DNA from: a virus
Length of the DNA: 64,000 bases
Virus record (IMG/VR): IMGVR_UViG_3300035703_000027
Span: 1-64,000 of that record
Strand: one strand, 5' to 3'
In this document: positions 6,022 through 13,746 of the stretch, piece by piece
Layout of the letters: each line of letters opens with the position of its first letter
How positions within the stretch are numbered: position 1 is the stretch's first letter
Notes under the pieces: model-generated
Told to the model about the DNA's origin: nothing
Databases searched by the model: none
The model's input: the letters and a program-made list of their open reading frames with translations, nothing else
Made by a program: the position numbers and the translations under genes

Positions 6022-8565
6022 ATGAATCCCATCCTTCAGACCACCCTGACCCTCGCGCTGCGGCAGGCCATGGATCCGCTCCAGCGGGACGAAGCCGGGT
6101 TCAGCAACTCCGACTTCGGGCTCGGCTTCCACCTCGCCGCGTCCGGCGACGTGCAGGGGGCCGCGGCGCTGCTGCTGCTCTACCCCCGGCAGTGCGGCAT
6201 CCCCCGGGAGGAGCTGCTCGCGCACCTGGAGCCCGAGGCGCGCGAGGTGGCGTTCACGCGCCAGGTGGCGCGCGAGGCCCTCGCCAAGAAGCGCGAGGCC
6301 TGCCGCGGCAAGCTCGCCTGGCTCGAAGCCGACGGCGTGGTGGCCTTCGTGGGCCTCGGCGCCCCCCCGGCCACGCTGCGCGTGCTGCGGGTGTTCGGCG
6401 AGCGCGGCGCCGGCGGCTACCGCGTGCCGGTGGGCCGCCTGCACCGCCTGCTGCCGCTGCTGGGGTCCGTGGAGCGCCGCGACGAGCTGGCGGCCCTCGC
6501 GGCAGCCAGCGCCCACCTCGACGACGGCTTCGGCGCCGCCCCGACCCCCGTCAGCCGGGAGCCCCGGGACACCGTGGCGCACGTGTCGGTGGCCGAGCGG
6601 GGCGACGGGACGGCCGCGGTCGCCTGGGCCGCGCCCTTCGGGCCGGGCGGCACCGCGGTGCGCGAGGCCGTCAAGCGATTCGGCGGCCGGTGGAACCCCG
6701 AGCACCTGCTCTGGCTGCTGCCGGTGGACCACCTCGGCGGGCTCGCGCGGGCGCTCGCCGACGCCCCCGACGTGGACGCCGCGGCGCTGGAGCCCTACGC
6801 GGACCAGCCCGAGCCGGACCTGACCCCCCGGGCGACGGTGGTGGCCCGCACCGACCGCCACGTGACCTTCACCATGTCGCAGCGCTGCGACGCCGTGTGG
6901 CACGCCGCCAAGGCGCAGGGCGCGCGCTGGGAGCCCAGCATCCGGGGCATCGTGCTGCCGCTCGATCGGCTGGAGGCCTACATGGCGGCCTGCGAGGTGC
7001 AGGCCGCCGAGGCGGACCTGACGGCGCTGCTGGCCGTGTGGCGCGCGCAGCTCGCGGCCCGGGCGGCGACCTTGCAGGCCCGGCTTCAGGTGAGGGCCCC
7101 CGAGGCCGCGCCCAACGGGGTGACGCTGTTCGCGCACCAGCGCGAGGGGATCCGGTTCCTGCTGTCCGCGGGCTGGGACGACCCCGGCATCAAGGGGGCC
7201 ATCCTGGCCGACGACATGGGCCTCGGCAAGACGGTCCAGACCATCCTGGCGGCGCGCCTCAAGGCGCCCACCGGCCGGGTGCTCGTGGTGTGCCCGGCCA
7301 GCCTCAAGGGCAACTGGCGCAACGAGATCCTGTTCTGGCTGGGCGAGGGCGAGCGGGTGCAGGTGCTCAAGGGCAAGCGGGACGTGATCGACCCGGAGGC
7401 CCGCTGGGTGATCGTCAACTACGACATCGTGGGCGCGCACCAGGCCGCGATCGCCAAGGGCGGGTTCGCGGTGGCGGCGCTCGACGAGGCGCACTACTGC
7501 AAGAACCCGGACGCGCAGCGCACGCAGGCGCTCATCGGAGTGGCGCGCAAGGGGCGCAGGGCGCCCGGCCTGCTCGACGCCATCCCGACGGTCTGGGCCC
7601 TGACGGGCACGCCCATCCTCAACCGCCCGGCGGAGCTGTGGCCGTTGCTCAAGGCTATCGGGCACAAGCACGGCGCCTCGTTCTGGCGCTTTGCTATCGC
7701 CTACTGCAACGCCCACCAGACCGAGTGGGGCTGGGAGCTGGGCGGGGCGTCCAACCTCGACGAGCTGGGGGCGGAGATGCGCACGGCCTACCTGCGGCGC
7801 GTCAAGGACGAGGTGCTCGACCTCCCGCCCAAGATCCAGCAGAGCGTGGCCGTGGCGCTGGAGCCGGCCGACCGCAAGGCCTACGAGGCGGCCGTCAAGG
7901 CCATGCTGACGCGCGGCAAGGATCCCGAGGCCCTCGACGACGAGGTGCACGTGCTCGCCGAGCTGAACGCCCTCAAGCTCCAGACGGCCCTCGCGAAGAT
8001 CCCCGCGGCGATCGAGCTGGCGGAGCAGCTCGTGGAGGCCGGCCGCAAGGTCGTCATCTTCACCAACTACACCGAGGTGCTGGACCGCCTCCAGGCCCGG
8101 TTCGGGGCCTCCGCCGTGCGCATCGACGGCAGCGTGGCGGCCGAGAAGCGCACCGCGATCGTCACCCGGTTCCAGCAGGACCCCGGCACCCGCGTGTTCC
8201 TCGGCAACATCCAGGCCGCCGGCGTGGGCCTCACGCTGACGGCCGCGCAGGACGTGCTGTTCGTGGACATGCCCTGGACCCCGGCCCTGCTCGACCAGGC
8301 CGCGGATCGCTGCTACCGCATCGGCCAGACCGGCACGGTCAACGTCCGCTACCTCGAAGCCGAGGGCACCTTCGACGCCGCCCTGACGGCCGCCCTGTCG
8401 GCCAAGCGCGACACGATCGCCTGGTTCGAGGACGCCGCCGCCGGCGAGGCCGAGGGCGACGGCCCCAGGCGCGCCCGCGGCGTGCTGGACGCCGTGCTCG
8501 GCGCCCTGAAGCGGGCCGAGCGCAAGGCTGCCCGGGCAGCGAAGAAGGCCGCCGCAAGCGCCTGA
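6022..8565 (+). CDS. SNF2-family helicase/ATPase with HARP-like repeats
   Basis: An 847-aa DNA translocase of the SNF2/SMARCAL1 type. Two HARP-like segments precede the motor: VKRFGGRWNPEHLLWLLP near 218 and AKAQGARWEPSIRGIVLP near 300. The motor shows motif I ADDMGLGKTVQT near 397, motif II DEAHYCKN near 487, motif III ALTGTPILN near 527, and motif V/VI from LTAAQDVLFVDMPW to DRCYRIGQTG near 735-775. All key residues are present. ATG 6022 is chosen for its GGAGGG site; ATG 6007 overlaps the previous stop and lacks one. Such proteins remodel forks and recombination intermediates. It lacks the N-terminal module of the second SNF2 protein at 34974. Confidence 0.88.
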   Translation: MNPILQTTLTLALRQAMDPLQRDEAGFSNSDFGLGFHLAASGDVQGAAALLLLYPRQCGIPREELLAHLEPEAREVAFTRQVAREALAKKREACRGKLAWLEADGVVAFVGLGAPPATLRVLRVFGERGAGGYRVPVGRLHRLLPLLGSVERRDELAALAAASAHLDDGFGAAPTPVSREPRDTVAHVSVAERGDGTAAVAWAAPFGPGGTAVREAVKRFGGRWNPEHLLWLLPVDHLGGLARALADAPDVDAAALEPYADQPEPDLTPRATVVARTDRHVTFTMSQRCDAVWHAAKAQGARWEPSIRGIVLPLDRLEAYMAACEVQAAEADLTALLAVWRAQLAARAATLQARLQVRAPEAAPNGVTLFAHQREGIRFLLSAGWDDPGIKGAILADDMGLGKTVQTILAARLKAPTGRVLVVCPASLKGNWRNEILFWLGEGERVQVLKGKRDVIDPEARWVIVNYDIVGAHQAAIAKGGFAVAALDEAHYCKNPDAQRTQALIGVARKGRRAPGLLDAIPTVWALTGTPILNRPAELWPLLKAIGHKHGASFWRFAIAYCNAHQTEWGWELGGASNLDELGAEMRTAYLRRVKDEVLDLPPKIQQSVAVALEPADRKAYEAAVKAMLTRGKDPEALDDEVHVLAELNALKLQTALAKIPAAIELAEQLVEAGRKVVIFTNYTEVLDRLQARFGASAVRIDGSVAAEKRTAIVTRFQQDPGTRVFLGNIQAAGVGLTLTAAQDVLFVDMPWTPALLDQAADRCYRIGQTGTVNVRYLEAEGTFDAALTAALSAKRDTIAWFEDAAAGEAEGDGPRRARGVLDAVLGALKRAERKAARAAKKAAASA

Positions 8566-8588
8566 CCCGGCCACGCCCGGGGCGGCTT

Positions 8589-8630
8589 GCATAAACCCGC
8601 TGGCGTGCGGATGGGGTCGGGAAGATACCC
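8589..8630 (+). promoter_or_regulatory. Class E promoter-like element, copy 4
   Basis: GCATAAACCCGC and GCGTGCGGATGGGG with a GATACCC tail. It is the most diverged left-arm copy and lies unusually far (about 120 bases) from the start codon of the lipoprotein gene. The leader between them holds no gene that I can support. Confidence 0.5.
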
Positions 8631-8733
8631 TGCCCCACCCCGAGCGGGCGCCGCATCCACTTGTTGCCTTTCGGGTACACAACCCCATACCCCGCCGGAT
8701 CTTGCCGGTCGGGCCCATCGAGAGGACATCGCC

Positions 8734-9696
8734 ATGACCACCCGCACCCTGTTGCTCGCCGCGCTTACCCTGACCGGGTGCACGGCCAACACCACCCTCA
8801 ACGTCGCCGCCCCGGTCACGATCGCGGCGCCCGTGAGCGTCACCGCGGCGACGCAGGTGAGCGTCGCCAGCAACACCCTGGCGATCGCCCCGGCGGCGCT
8901 GGCGACGCCGGCCCCGACGCCCTTGCCGACGGCCACCCCCTCGCCGGCGCCCACGCCCACGGCGACGCCGACACCCGTCCGCAAGAGCGGCGGCGGTGGG
9001 AGCGGCGGAGGCGGAGGCGGTCGCAGCGCGCCCGCCCCGGTGCCCGCTCCGACACCCGTGCCGACGCCCACGCCCACGCCACGGCCCGTCGCCTACGCGC
9101 CGAGCAGCCCCACGGGCGCCGGCACGGCCGACGCCGCGCACCTGCTGACGGGCGACACCAGCATATCGAGCGGCAACGGCACCAGCTACGCCCAGACCTT
9201 CAAGGCCACGCGTGACGGCCGGCTCGCGGCGCTCGCGGTGTACTGTTTGGCGGGCGGGCCCGAGTTCAACATCGCCATCCAGGGCGTGGACGCGCAGGGC
9301 CGGCCCGTCGGGCCGGACCTCGGCACCACGGTGCTGGACGGGTCGCAGATGTGGCGGCCCACCCCGCCCTTCAACCCGGACGACGTGTGGCCCGCTGTCA
9401 CGCCCGCGATCGTGCGCTTCGACCCGCCGGTGCCCGTGACAGCCGGGGCCACCTACGCCTGGGTGGCGACCCCGACGGAGGGCAGCCAGCATGCCAAGTG
9501 GGTGGGCACGATGGCCGACGGCTACGCCGACGGCAAGGCGTTCATCCGACTCAGCACGACGTGGAAGCCCATCACGCCCGGCGGGCTCGCGCCGACCGAC
9601 TACAACTTCGAGACGTTCCTGCTGGCGCCCGAGCAGCCGCCCGAAGCCTCCGGCGCGATCGCGGCGACGCCCGAGGCCTCCGGCACGGCCGAGTAG
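8734..9696 (+). CDS. Phage-encoded lipoprotein with jelly-roll-like C-terminal domain
   Basis: The 320-aa protein starts with a short lipoprotein signal: MTTRTLLLA, then lipobox LTGC with the acylated Cys near residue 16. Residues 60-125 are a Pro/Thr repeat linker interrupted by a Gly/Ser run. The last 190 residues (QTFKATRDG ... FNIAIQGVD ... PVPVTAGATYAW) have the alternating pattern of a beta-sandwich such as those in adhesins and carbohydrate-binding proteins. It should be anchored outside the cytoplasmic membrane. Possible roles are superinfection exclusion or surface alteration. ATG 8734 follows an AGAGGA site. Confidence 0.7.
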   Translation: MTTRTLLLAALTLTGCTANTTLNVAAPVTIAAPVSVTAATQVSVASNTLAIAPAALATPAPTPLPTATPSPAPTPTATPTPVRKSGGGGSGGGGGGRSAPAPVPAPTPVPTPTPTPRPVAYAPSSPTGAGTADAAHLLTGDTSISSGNGTSYAQTFKATRDGRLAALAVYCLAGGPEFNIAIQGVDAQGRPVGPDLGTTVLDGSQMWRPTPPFNPDDVWPAVTPAIVRFDPPVPVTAGATYAWVATPTEGSQHAKWVGTMADGYADGKAFIRLSTTWKPITPGGLAPTDYNFETFLLAPEQPPEASGAIAATPEASGTAE

Positions 9697-9703
9697 GGGC
9701 GGC

Positions 9704-9738
9704 GCACAAAACCGGCCGGGTGCGGATAGGGGGCTGCG
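9704..9738 (+). promoter_or_regulatory. Class E promoter-like element, copy 5
   Basis: GCACAAAACCGG and GGGTGCGGATAGGGGG start eight bases after the lipoprotein stop. The CAGACA loop is replaced by CTGCGTT, but the flanking GGGG and CCCC can still pair. Confidence 0.55.
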
Positions 9739-9767
9739 TTCCCCTTCCCACCCGGCCGGAGGCCTTT

Positions 9768-10481
9768 ATGGACACGCTGACCCTCTGCATCCCCTGCGGT
9801 GACGTGTGGGAGGCCTCGCTGGAGGCCACCTGCCCCCACTGCGGCGAGGCCTTCGCCCGCGTCGGCTTCGACGAGCTGCCGGTGCTGGAGGACGCCTGGC
9901 TGGAGGGCCGGGTGGACGACCTCACCTACGAGCGGGTGTGCGCCGCCTTCGCCGATGCGATCGCGGCGGAGAACCGGGCGGCCCGGGCGCGGGAGGCGGC
10001 GGCCCGCCGGGCCGGCAAGTCGTACATGGCGCTGCGGCTGCGGGCGGTGCGCTTCGCCGAGGCCTGCGCGTTCATCGACGCGCACCACCGGCACCACCGG
10101 CGCCCGCAGGGCTGGAAGTTCGGGCTAGGGCTGGAGGGCCCGGACGGCGCGCTGCGGGGCGTGCTGGTGGTCGGGCGTCCCGTCGCCCGGATGATCGCGA
10201 CGCGGGACGCCGGGGCGCTGGAGGTGACACGCTGCTGCGTGCTGCCGGACACCCCCAACGGCGCCTCGATGCTCTACGGCGCCGCCTGGCGCGCCGCGCG
10301 GCGGCTCGGCTGCAAGCGGCTCATCACCTACGTGCTCGACAGCGAGTCGGGCGTGAGCCTCAAGGCGGCCGGCTGGGGGCGGGTGGCGCCCTCGCGCGGC
10401 GGGAGCTGGAGCCGGCCCTCGCGCGGCCGGGTGGACGCCGCCCCCACCTGTGCCAAGTGGCGCTGGGAGCGGGTGGCCTGA
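9768..10481 (+). CDS. XF1762-like (GNAT-type) protein with N-terminal zinc ribbon
   Basis: A 237-aa two-part protein. Residues 5-26 form a zinc ribbon (CIPC ... CPHC). Next comes a short acidic helical segment (LPVLEDAWLEGRVDDLTYER), which recurs in the stand-alone protein at 11148. Residues 85-230 match the XF1762 family I know from phages and mobile elements: AFIDAHHRHHRRPQGWKF, VVGRPVARM, LEVTRCCV, MLYGAAWRAARRLG and ITYVLDSESG. That fold is thought to be acetyltransferase-like, with an unknown substrate. ATG 9768 is within good distance of GGCCGGAGG. Confidence 0.75.
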   Translation: MDTLTLCIPCGDVWEASLEATCPHCGEAFARVGFDELPVLEDAWLEGRVDDLTYERVCAAFADAIAAENRAARAREAAARRAGKSYMALRLRAVRFAEACAFIDAHHRHHRRPQGWKFGLGLEGPDGALRGVLVVGRPVARMIATRDAGALEVTRCCVLPDTPNGASMLYGAAWRAARRLGCKRLITYVLDSESGVSLKAAGWGRVAPSRGGSWSRPSRGRVDAAPTCAKWRWERVA

Positions 10482-10519
10482 CGGTTGCCCCGGGCCGCGG
10501 GTGGTGGAAACCCGCCCGC

Positions 10520-11083
10520 ATGACGACACGCGAGAGCTTCCACTTTTCCACCGGCACGCACGAGCACCAGGTCGGCGCGGTGCACGAGGCCTGCGACGGC
10601 CCCCGCCGGGCCGGGTACTTCCTGGTCCCGGCGCGCGGGCCGTTCGTGCCCGTCGAGCACCTGGTGCCCGGGCTGGTTACGTCCGCGGCGGACCACTTCC
10701 GCGACGCGGCCGGCCTGGTGTGGCCCCGGGAGCGCCGGGCCTGCTACGGCGGGCCGCTGCTGCCGCCGCATGTCGAGCTGGCGGACCCCGCCGTGCAGGC
10801 GTGGCGGGCCGCCCGTGCCGCCGGGCCGGGCCTCGCGCTGGTGGACGCCGCGCGGGGCCGGGTCGCCACGATGCTGGACGATCGCGGGGAGCGCCGGTGG
10901 TTCCGGGTGCAGACCGAGCGTGGGTTCACGACGGAGCACCACGACGTGCACATGGCCGTCTCGGGCGCGGCGCGCAACGTCGGGGGCATCGGGAGCCACG
11001 GCCGGGTGTGGTGCAGCGGGGTGTCGCGCGACGTGGTGGTGGCGGTGCTCGCGCTGTTCGGCTTGCGGGTGCCTGCCGCCTGA
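10520..11083 (+). CDS. Hypothetical 187-aa protein
   Basis: The start is taken at ATG 10520, 38 bases after the previous stop; the ribosome site is weak. The protein is Arg/Ala/Gly-rich, with a central stretch PGLALVDAARGRVATMLDD and a final hydrophobic helix (VVVAVLALFGLRV). His residues cluster (STGTHEHQV, TEHHDVHM). I do not recognise a family and the exact start is uncertain. The frame uses the same high-GC third positions as its neighbours, which is the main support. Confidence 0.5.
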   Translation: MTTRESFHFSTGTHEHQVGAVHEACDGPRRAGYFLVPARGPFVPVEHLVPGLVTSAADHFRDAAGLVWPRERRACYGGPLLPPHVELADPAVQAWRAARAAGPGLALVDAARGRVATMLDDRGERRWFRVQTERGFTTEHHDVHMAVSGAARNVGGIGSHGRVWCSGVSRDVVVAVLALFGLRVPAA

Positions 11084-11147
11084 CCGGGTGGCAGATTCGC
11101 CGCCGGGGCGCGCGCGAGCTGCTACAACGGGCCCGGGAGGGCGAGGC

Positions 11148-11354
11148 ATGCGGCGACTGGTGGTGGCGTGCCCGGACTGCGGCGACGTGCACTGGCACGA
11201 GCGCGGGCCGGTGGCGCGGTGCGCTGGGTGTGGCCGGGCCCCCTGGGTGGTCGCCCGGGCGTGGCTGCACGCGGTGGAGGACGCCTGGCTCGACGACCAG
11301 GTGGACGACACGACCTTCGCGCGCATCCGGGAGGCCGTGGGGGCCCTCGCATAA
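11148..11354 (+). CDS. Stand-alone zinc-ribbon protein (68 aa)
   Basis: CPDC and CAGC, separated by about 15 residues, form a zinc ribbon. The following AWLHAVEDAWLDDQVDDTTF segment is clearly homologous to the helical segment after the zinc ribbon of the XF1762-like protein at 9768. The protein therefore looks like a duplicated N-terminal half of that neighbour. ATG 11148 follows GGGAGGGCGAGGC. Its TAA stop is part of the GCATAAA block of the next promoter element, so gene and promoter overlap. Confidence 0.75.
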   Translation: MRRLVVACPDCGDVHWHERGPVARCAGCGRAPWVVARAWLHAVEDAWLDDQVDDTTFARIREAVGALA

Positions 11355-11390
11355 ATCCGGCGGGCCGCGGATAGGGGCGGGCAGACACCC
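11349..11390 (+). promoter_or_regulatory. Class E promoter-like element, copy 6
   Basis: GCATAAATCCGG and GCCGCGGATAGGGG followed by GGGCAGACACCC. The first bases encode the stop codon of the gene at 11148. The next ATG lies about 50 bases beyond GGATAGGGG. Confidence 0.65.
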
Positions 11391-11417
11391 TACCCCCGAC
11401 TCCGAAAGGACCCCCCG

Positions 11418-11732
11418 ATGCCCACGACCCACCTCGACGCCGGCACCCTGCTGGCCCAGCTCGGCGGCAACAAGTTCCTCGCCATGACCGGCGCGAAGAA
11501 CCTGCTCAAGGGCTACGACTTCCTCCAGATGGACCTCCCCGCGTCGCTGGTGAAGGACCGGGCGAACCGGCTCACGGTCCGCCTCAACGGGCTGGACCTG
11601 TACGACCTGGAGCTGACCCGCGTGACGAAGCGCGGGATGGAAATCCGCACCGTCGCCGAGGTGTGCAACGTGCCCGCCGAGGCGATCCGCCGCGTGTTCA
11701 CGGGCCTGACGGGCCTTGACACCCACCTGTGA
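11418..11732 (+). CDS. Conserved-looking 104-aa hypothetical protein
   Basis: ATG 11418 has a GAAAGGA ribosome site. The sequence is less biased than its neighbours: GNKFLAMTGAKNLLKG, then VRLNGLDLYDLEL, then a helical C-terminus with VPAEAIRRVF. It suggests a small alpha/beta DNA-associated protein. I recall similar proteins in phages and plasmids without an assigned role. It overlaps the following frame by a few bases and is probably the first gene of a three-gene transcript (11418-12359). Confidence 0.7.
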   Translation: MPTTHLDAGTLLAQLGGNKFLAMTGAKNLLKGYDFLQMDLPASLVKDRANRLTVRLNGLDLYDLELTRVTKRGMEIRTVAEVCNVPAEAIRRVFTGLTGLDTHL

Positions 11733-11746
11733 GAGAGGAGCCGACC

Positions 11747-12070
11747 GTGACGACCACAGACAACCGCTTCGACGCCGCCCTCGCCCTGGCCGAGGGGCTG
11801 GCCCTTCAGGTGCACCGCTTCGATGCCGGGTGGCTGGCCATCCAGCGCGAGGTGTTCGGCTGCGGAGCCGACGAGCAAGCCGTCATCGGCCTGGCGGCCG
11901 GGGAGGACAGCGCGGTGTTCGCCACTCTGTCCCGGGAGGGCGGCCGGCTGCGCCTGGAGCGCGGGGGCGTCTGCCACTGCGGGATGTGGGAGCACATCAA
12001 GGCAGGGTTGGCGCCGGTGCTGGCTGCGGGCGACGTGGTGGAGGGCGGCGCGCATGCTGGGCGTTACTGA
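11747..12070 (+). CDS. Hypothetical 107-aa protein
   Basis: GTG 11747 is chosen because GAGAGGAG lies just before it; an in-frame GTG at 11729 would overlap the previous gene without its own ribosome site. The sequence contains CHCGMWEH near the C-terminus, possibly half of a metal site, and otherwise looks like a small alpha/beta protein (DSAVFATLSREGGRLRLERG). The end overlaps the next gene by 17 bases. No family recognised. Confidence 0.6.
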   Translation: MTTTDNRFDAALALAEGLALQVHRFDAGWLAIQREVFGCGADEQAVIGLAAGEDSAVFATLSREGGRLRLERGGVCHCGMWEHIKAGLAPVLAAGDVVEGGAHAGRY

Positions 12071-12359
12071 TCGCGCCCTCGCCGCCACCGCGGCGCTGGA
12101 GGCGTCCGGCTACGTGCTGGAGGCGGCGAGCGCCTCCGGGCGGGCTGCCTGGGGCTCCGATCTGTTCCCGGTCACGACGCCCTACCGGCGCATCGTGCAG
12201 GACGGGGCATCGGTGGGTTTCCTGCTCGTGGCCCTGGGGCCCGACGAGCCGGGTCGCCTGGTGTTCGAGCGCGCCGGCGGGGCGTCGTTCGCCACGTGGG
12301 AGAGCGTGTACGCGCTGGTGGTGGATCACCTCGCGCCCGGGGACGCCTTCTACGTCTGA
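12054..12359 (+). CDS. Hypothetical 101-aa protein
   Basis: ATG 12054 lies inside the 3' end of the previous gene, with GGAGGG upstream. The protein resembles its upstream neighbour loosely in plan: a helix, then strands with FLLVALGP and RLVFERAGG, then a helical end. It may be a small partner or diverged paralogue. No catalytic or metal motif is visible. It closes the transcript that begins at the class E element at 11349. Confidence 0.6.
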   Translation: MLGVTDRALAATAALEASGYVLEAASASGRAAWGSDLFPVTTPYRRIVQDGASVGFLLVALGPDEPGRLVFERAGGASFATWESVYALVVDHLAPGDAFYV

Positions 12360-12370
12360 AGTGTGGTGGT

Positions 12371-12424
12371 GGCAATTTTTCGGCTCATCTGGCCCGGGTG
12401 CGGTTCACTAGAATCACCCGGGCC
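12371..12424 (+). promoter_or_regulatory. Class G promoter variant with inverted repeat around the -10
   Basis: GGCAA at 12371-12375 and TAGAAT at 12409-12414 fit the GGCAA...TACGAT promoter class, but the spacer is 33 bases instead of 28 or 29. A perfect 10-bp inverted repeat (GGCCCGGGTG at 12391-12400, CACCCGGGCC at 12415-12424) brackets TAGAAT, as expected for an operator over a promoter. It precedes the AsnRS-like gene. Confidence 0.5.
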
Positions 12425-12461
12425 GTTGTGTTGTGTGGGCCCGGATTGAGGGGAGGCCATC

Positions 12462-13451
12462 GTGCAAGGTCAGGTGATCGAGGGGATCGGGGCTGTCGCG
12501 TGCTCGCCGCGTCGCGCGGCGCTCATCCGGGTGTGGGCCGCGATGTTCCGCGGGGCGCGCCGGTACGTCGAGGCACAGGGCTTCGTGGGCGTGCACAACC
12601 TGCCCGAGTTGGTGGGCGTGACGGGTGCGTGCGAGAACGTGGACACGCTGTTCAGGGTGGATTTTTTCGGGCGCCCGGCCTACCTGGCGCAAAGCGACCA
12701 GCTCTACTTGGAGCTGCTGACGCCGGTGCTCGGCAAGGTCTACGCGGAGATCCAGTCGTTTCGGATGGAGCCGGAGGCGGATGAACGGCACCTGTGCCAG
12801 TTCGCGCTTTTCGAGATCGAGCACCAGGGCGGGCTCGACGAGCTGATCAAGCACCTGTCCGGGATCGTGCAGCACGCCGTGACGGAGGTCTTGAACACCT
12901 GCGCTGACGACCTCGCGACCCACTTCGGTCGTGACCTTCGGCAGCTTCGCGACCTCAGCTTCAAGCGCATCACCTACACGGAGGCTGTCGAGCGCTTGCA
13001 AGCCGACTTCCCGGACCTCGCGTGGGGCGACGACCTCAAGGCGAACCACGAGCGGCGCCTGACGGAGCTGTTCGGGCCGTGCTTCCTGACGCACTACCCG
13101 CTGCCCATCAAGTTCTTCAACATGAAGCAGAACGCGGAGGATCCGCGCGTGGTGAACTCGACGGACATGCTGCTGCCGTTCTCCGGCGAGTCTGCCGGGG
13201 CCGCGGAGCGCGAGCACGACCACGCCACCATCGAGCGGCGCTTGAAGTCGAGCGCCATGTACGAGCGCCTGATCGCCCTTGGTGGCAAGGACGAGGACTT
13301 CGCCTGGTATCTGGACGCCCACAAGGGCCGGGAGATCCCGCTGCACTCGGGCGCCGGCGTGGGGATGGCGCGGGTGGCGCAGTACATCCTGGGGGTCGGC
13401 GACATCCGGGAGGCGGTGCCGTTCGTGATCAACCGCGAGAACCTGCTGTGA
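12462..13451 (+). CDS. Asparaginyl/aspartyl-tRNA-synthetase-like enzyme without anticodon domain
   Basis: The 329-aa protein is the catalytic core of class II aminoacyl-tRNA synthetases of the Asp/Asn type. It shows AYLAQSDQLYLELL near 75, motif 2 (FRMEPEADERHLCQF) near 105, AGAAEREHDHATIERR near 248, FAWYLDAHKG near 285, and motif 3 (GAGVGMARVAQYILG) near 300, where the ATP-binding Arg is kept. The N-terminal OB-fold that reads the anticodon is missing, as in the asparagine-synthetase-related paralogues. It could make asparagine or transfer an amino acid to something other than tRNA. GTG 12462 follows GGGGAGG. Its stop overlaps the next ATG (TGATG). Confidence 0.8.
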   Translation: MQGQVIEGIGAVACSPRRAALIRVWAAMFRGARRYVEAQGFVGVHNLPELVGVTGACENVDTLFRVDFFGRPAYLAQSDQLYLELLTPVLGKVYAEIQSFRMEPEADERHLCQFALFEIEHQGGLDELIKHLSGIVQHAVTEVLNTCADDLATHFGRDLRQLRDLSFKRITYTEAVERLQADFPDLAWGDDLKANHERRLTELFGPCFLTHYPLPIKFFNMKQNAEDPRVVNSTDMLLPFSGESAGAAEREHDHATIERRLKSSAMYERLIALGGKDEDFAWYLDAHKGREIPLHSGAGVGMARVAQYILGVGDIREAVPFVINRENLL

Positions 13452-13669
13452 TGGCTGGCGGCGAGGCTGTTCCTTCGGGGCGTTGCATGGTGTGCCGGGC
13501 GGCGTTCGGGCCGTGCCGGCGCTGCGCAGGCCAGGCGCGAGCGCGCAAGGCCGAGGCGACCATGCGGGCGAACGGCACCTGGTACACCAAGACCCGTGGC
13601 GTCGAGATCGACTTCCGGCGCGATCCTGCCAAGTTCAAGCACGAGGTGGACCCCCACGGCAGCGGATAG
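13451..13669 (+). CDS. Small Cys-rich protein (72 aa)
   Basis: ATG 13451 overlaps the stop of the synthetase-like gene by one base. CMVC and CRRC, nine residues apart, form a compact zinc knuckle. A basic helix (ARARKAEATMRA) and a short polar tail follow. Tight coupling suggests the two products are made together, and it could be a binding partner of the synthetase-like protein. No family is recognised. Confidence 0.65.
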   Translation: MAGGEAVPSGRCMVCRAAFGPCRRCAGQARARKAEATMRANGTWYTKTRGVEIDFRRDPAKFKHEVDPHGSG

Positions 13670-13680
13670 CGGGGGCGGGC

Positions 13681-13737
13681 GGCAAAACGCGGGGCGGATG
13701 TGCGCGCCGGTGCTACGCTCAAAAGGCGCGCATCCGC
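13681..13737 (+). promoter_or_regulatory. Class G promoter upstream of portal
   Basis: GGCAA at 13681-13685, then 28 bases, then TACGCT at 13714-13719. Imperfect inverted-repeat arms (GCGGATGTGCGCGCC at 13694-13708 and GGCGCGCATCCGC at 13725-13737) lie on both sides of the TACGCT. The portal ATG is 28 bases further on. Confidence 0.6.
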
Positions 13738-13746
13738 TGAGGAACC

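Noticed and set aside
8640-8733. A small gene in the leader between the class E element and the lipoprotein
   Set aside because: An in-frame extension exists upstream, but it runs back through the promoter element, lacks a ribosome site and would bury the lipoprotein signal behind some 50 residues.
5893-9492. A 1199-codon open frame on the minus strand
   Set aside because: It lies antisense to the DUF6884-like, SNF2 and lipoprotein genes, all with clear motifs. Long antisense frames are expected where third positions are almost always G or C, and its translation is a low-complexity Arg/Gly/His mix.
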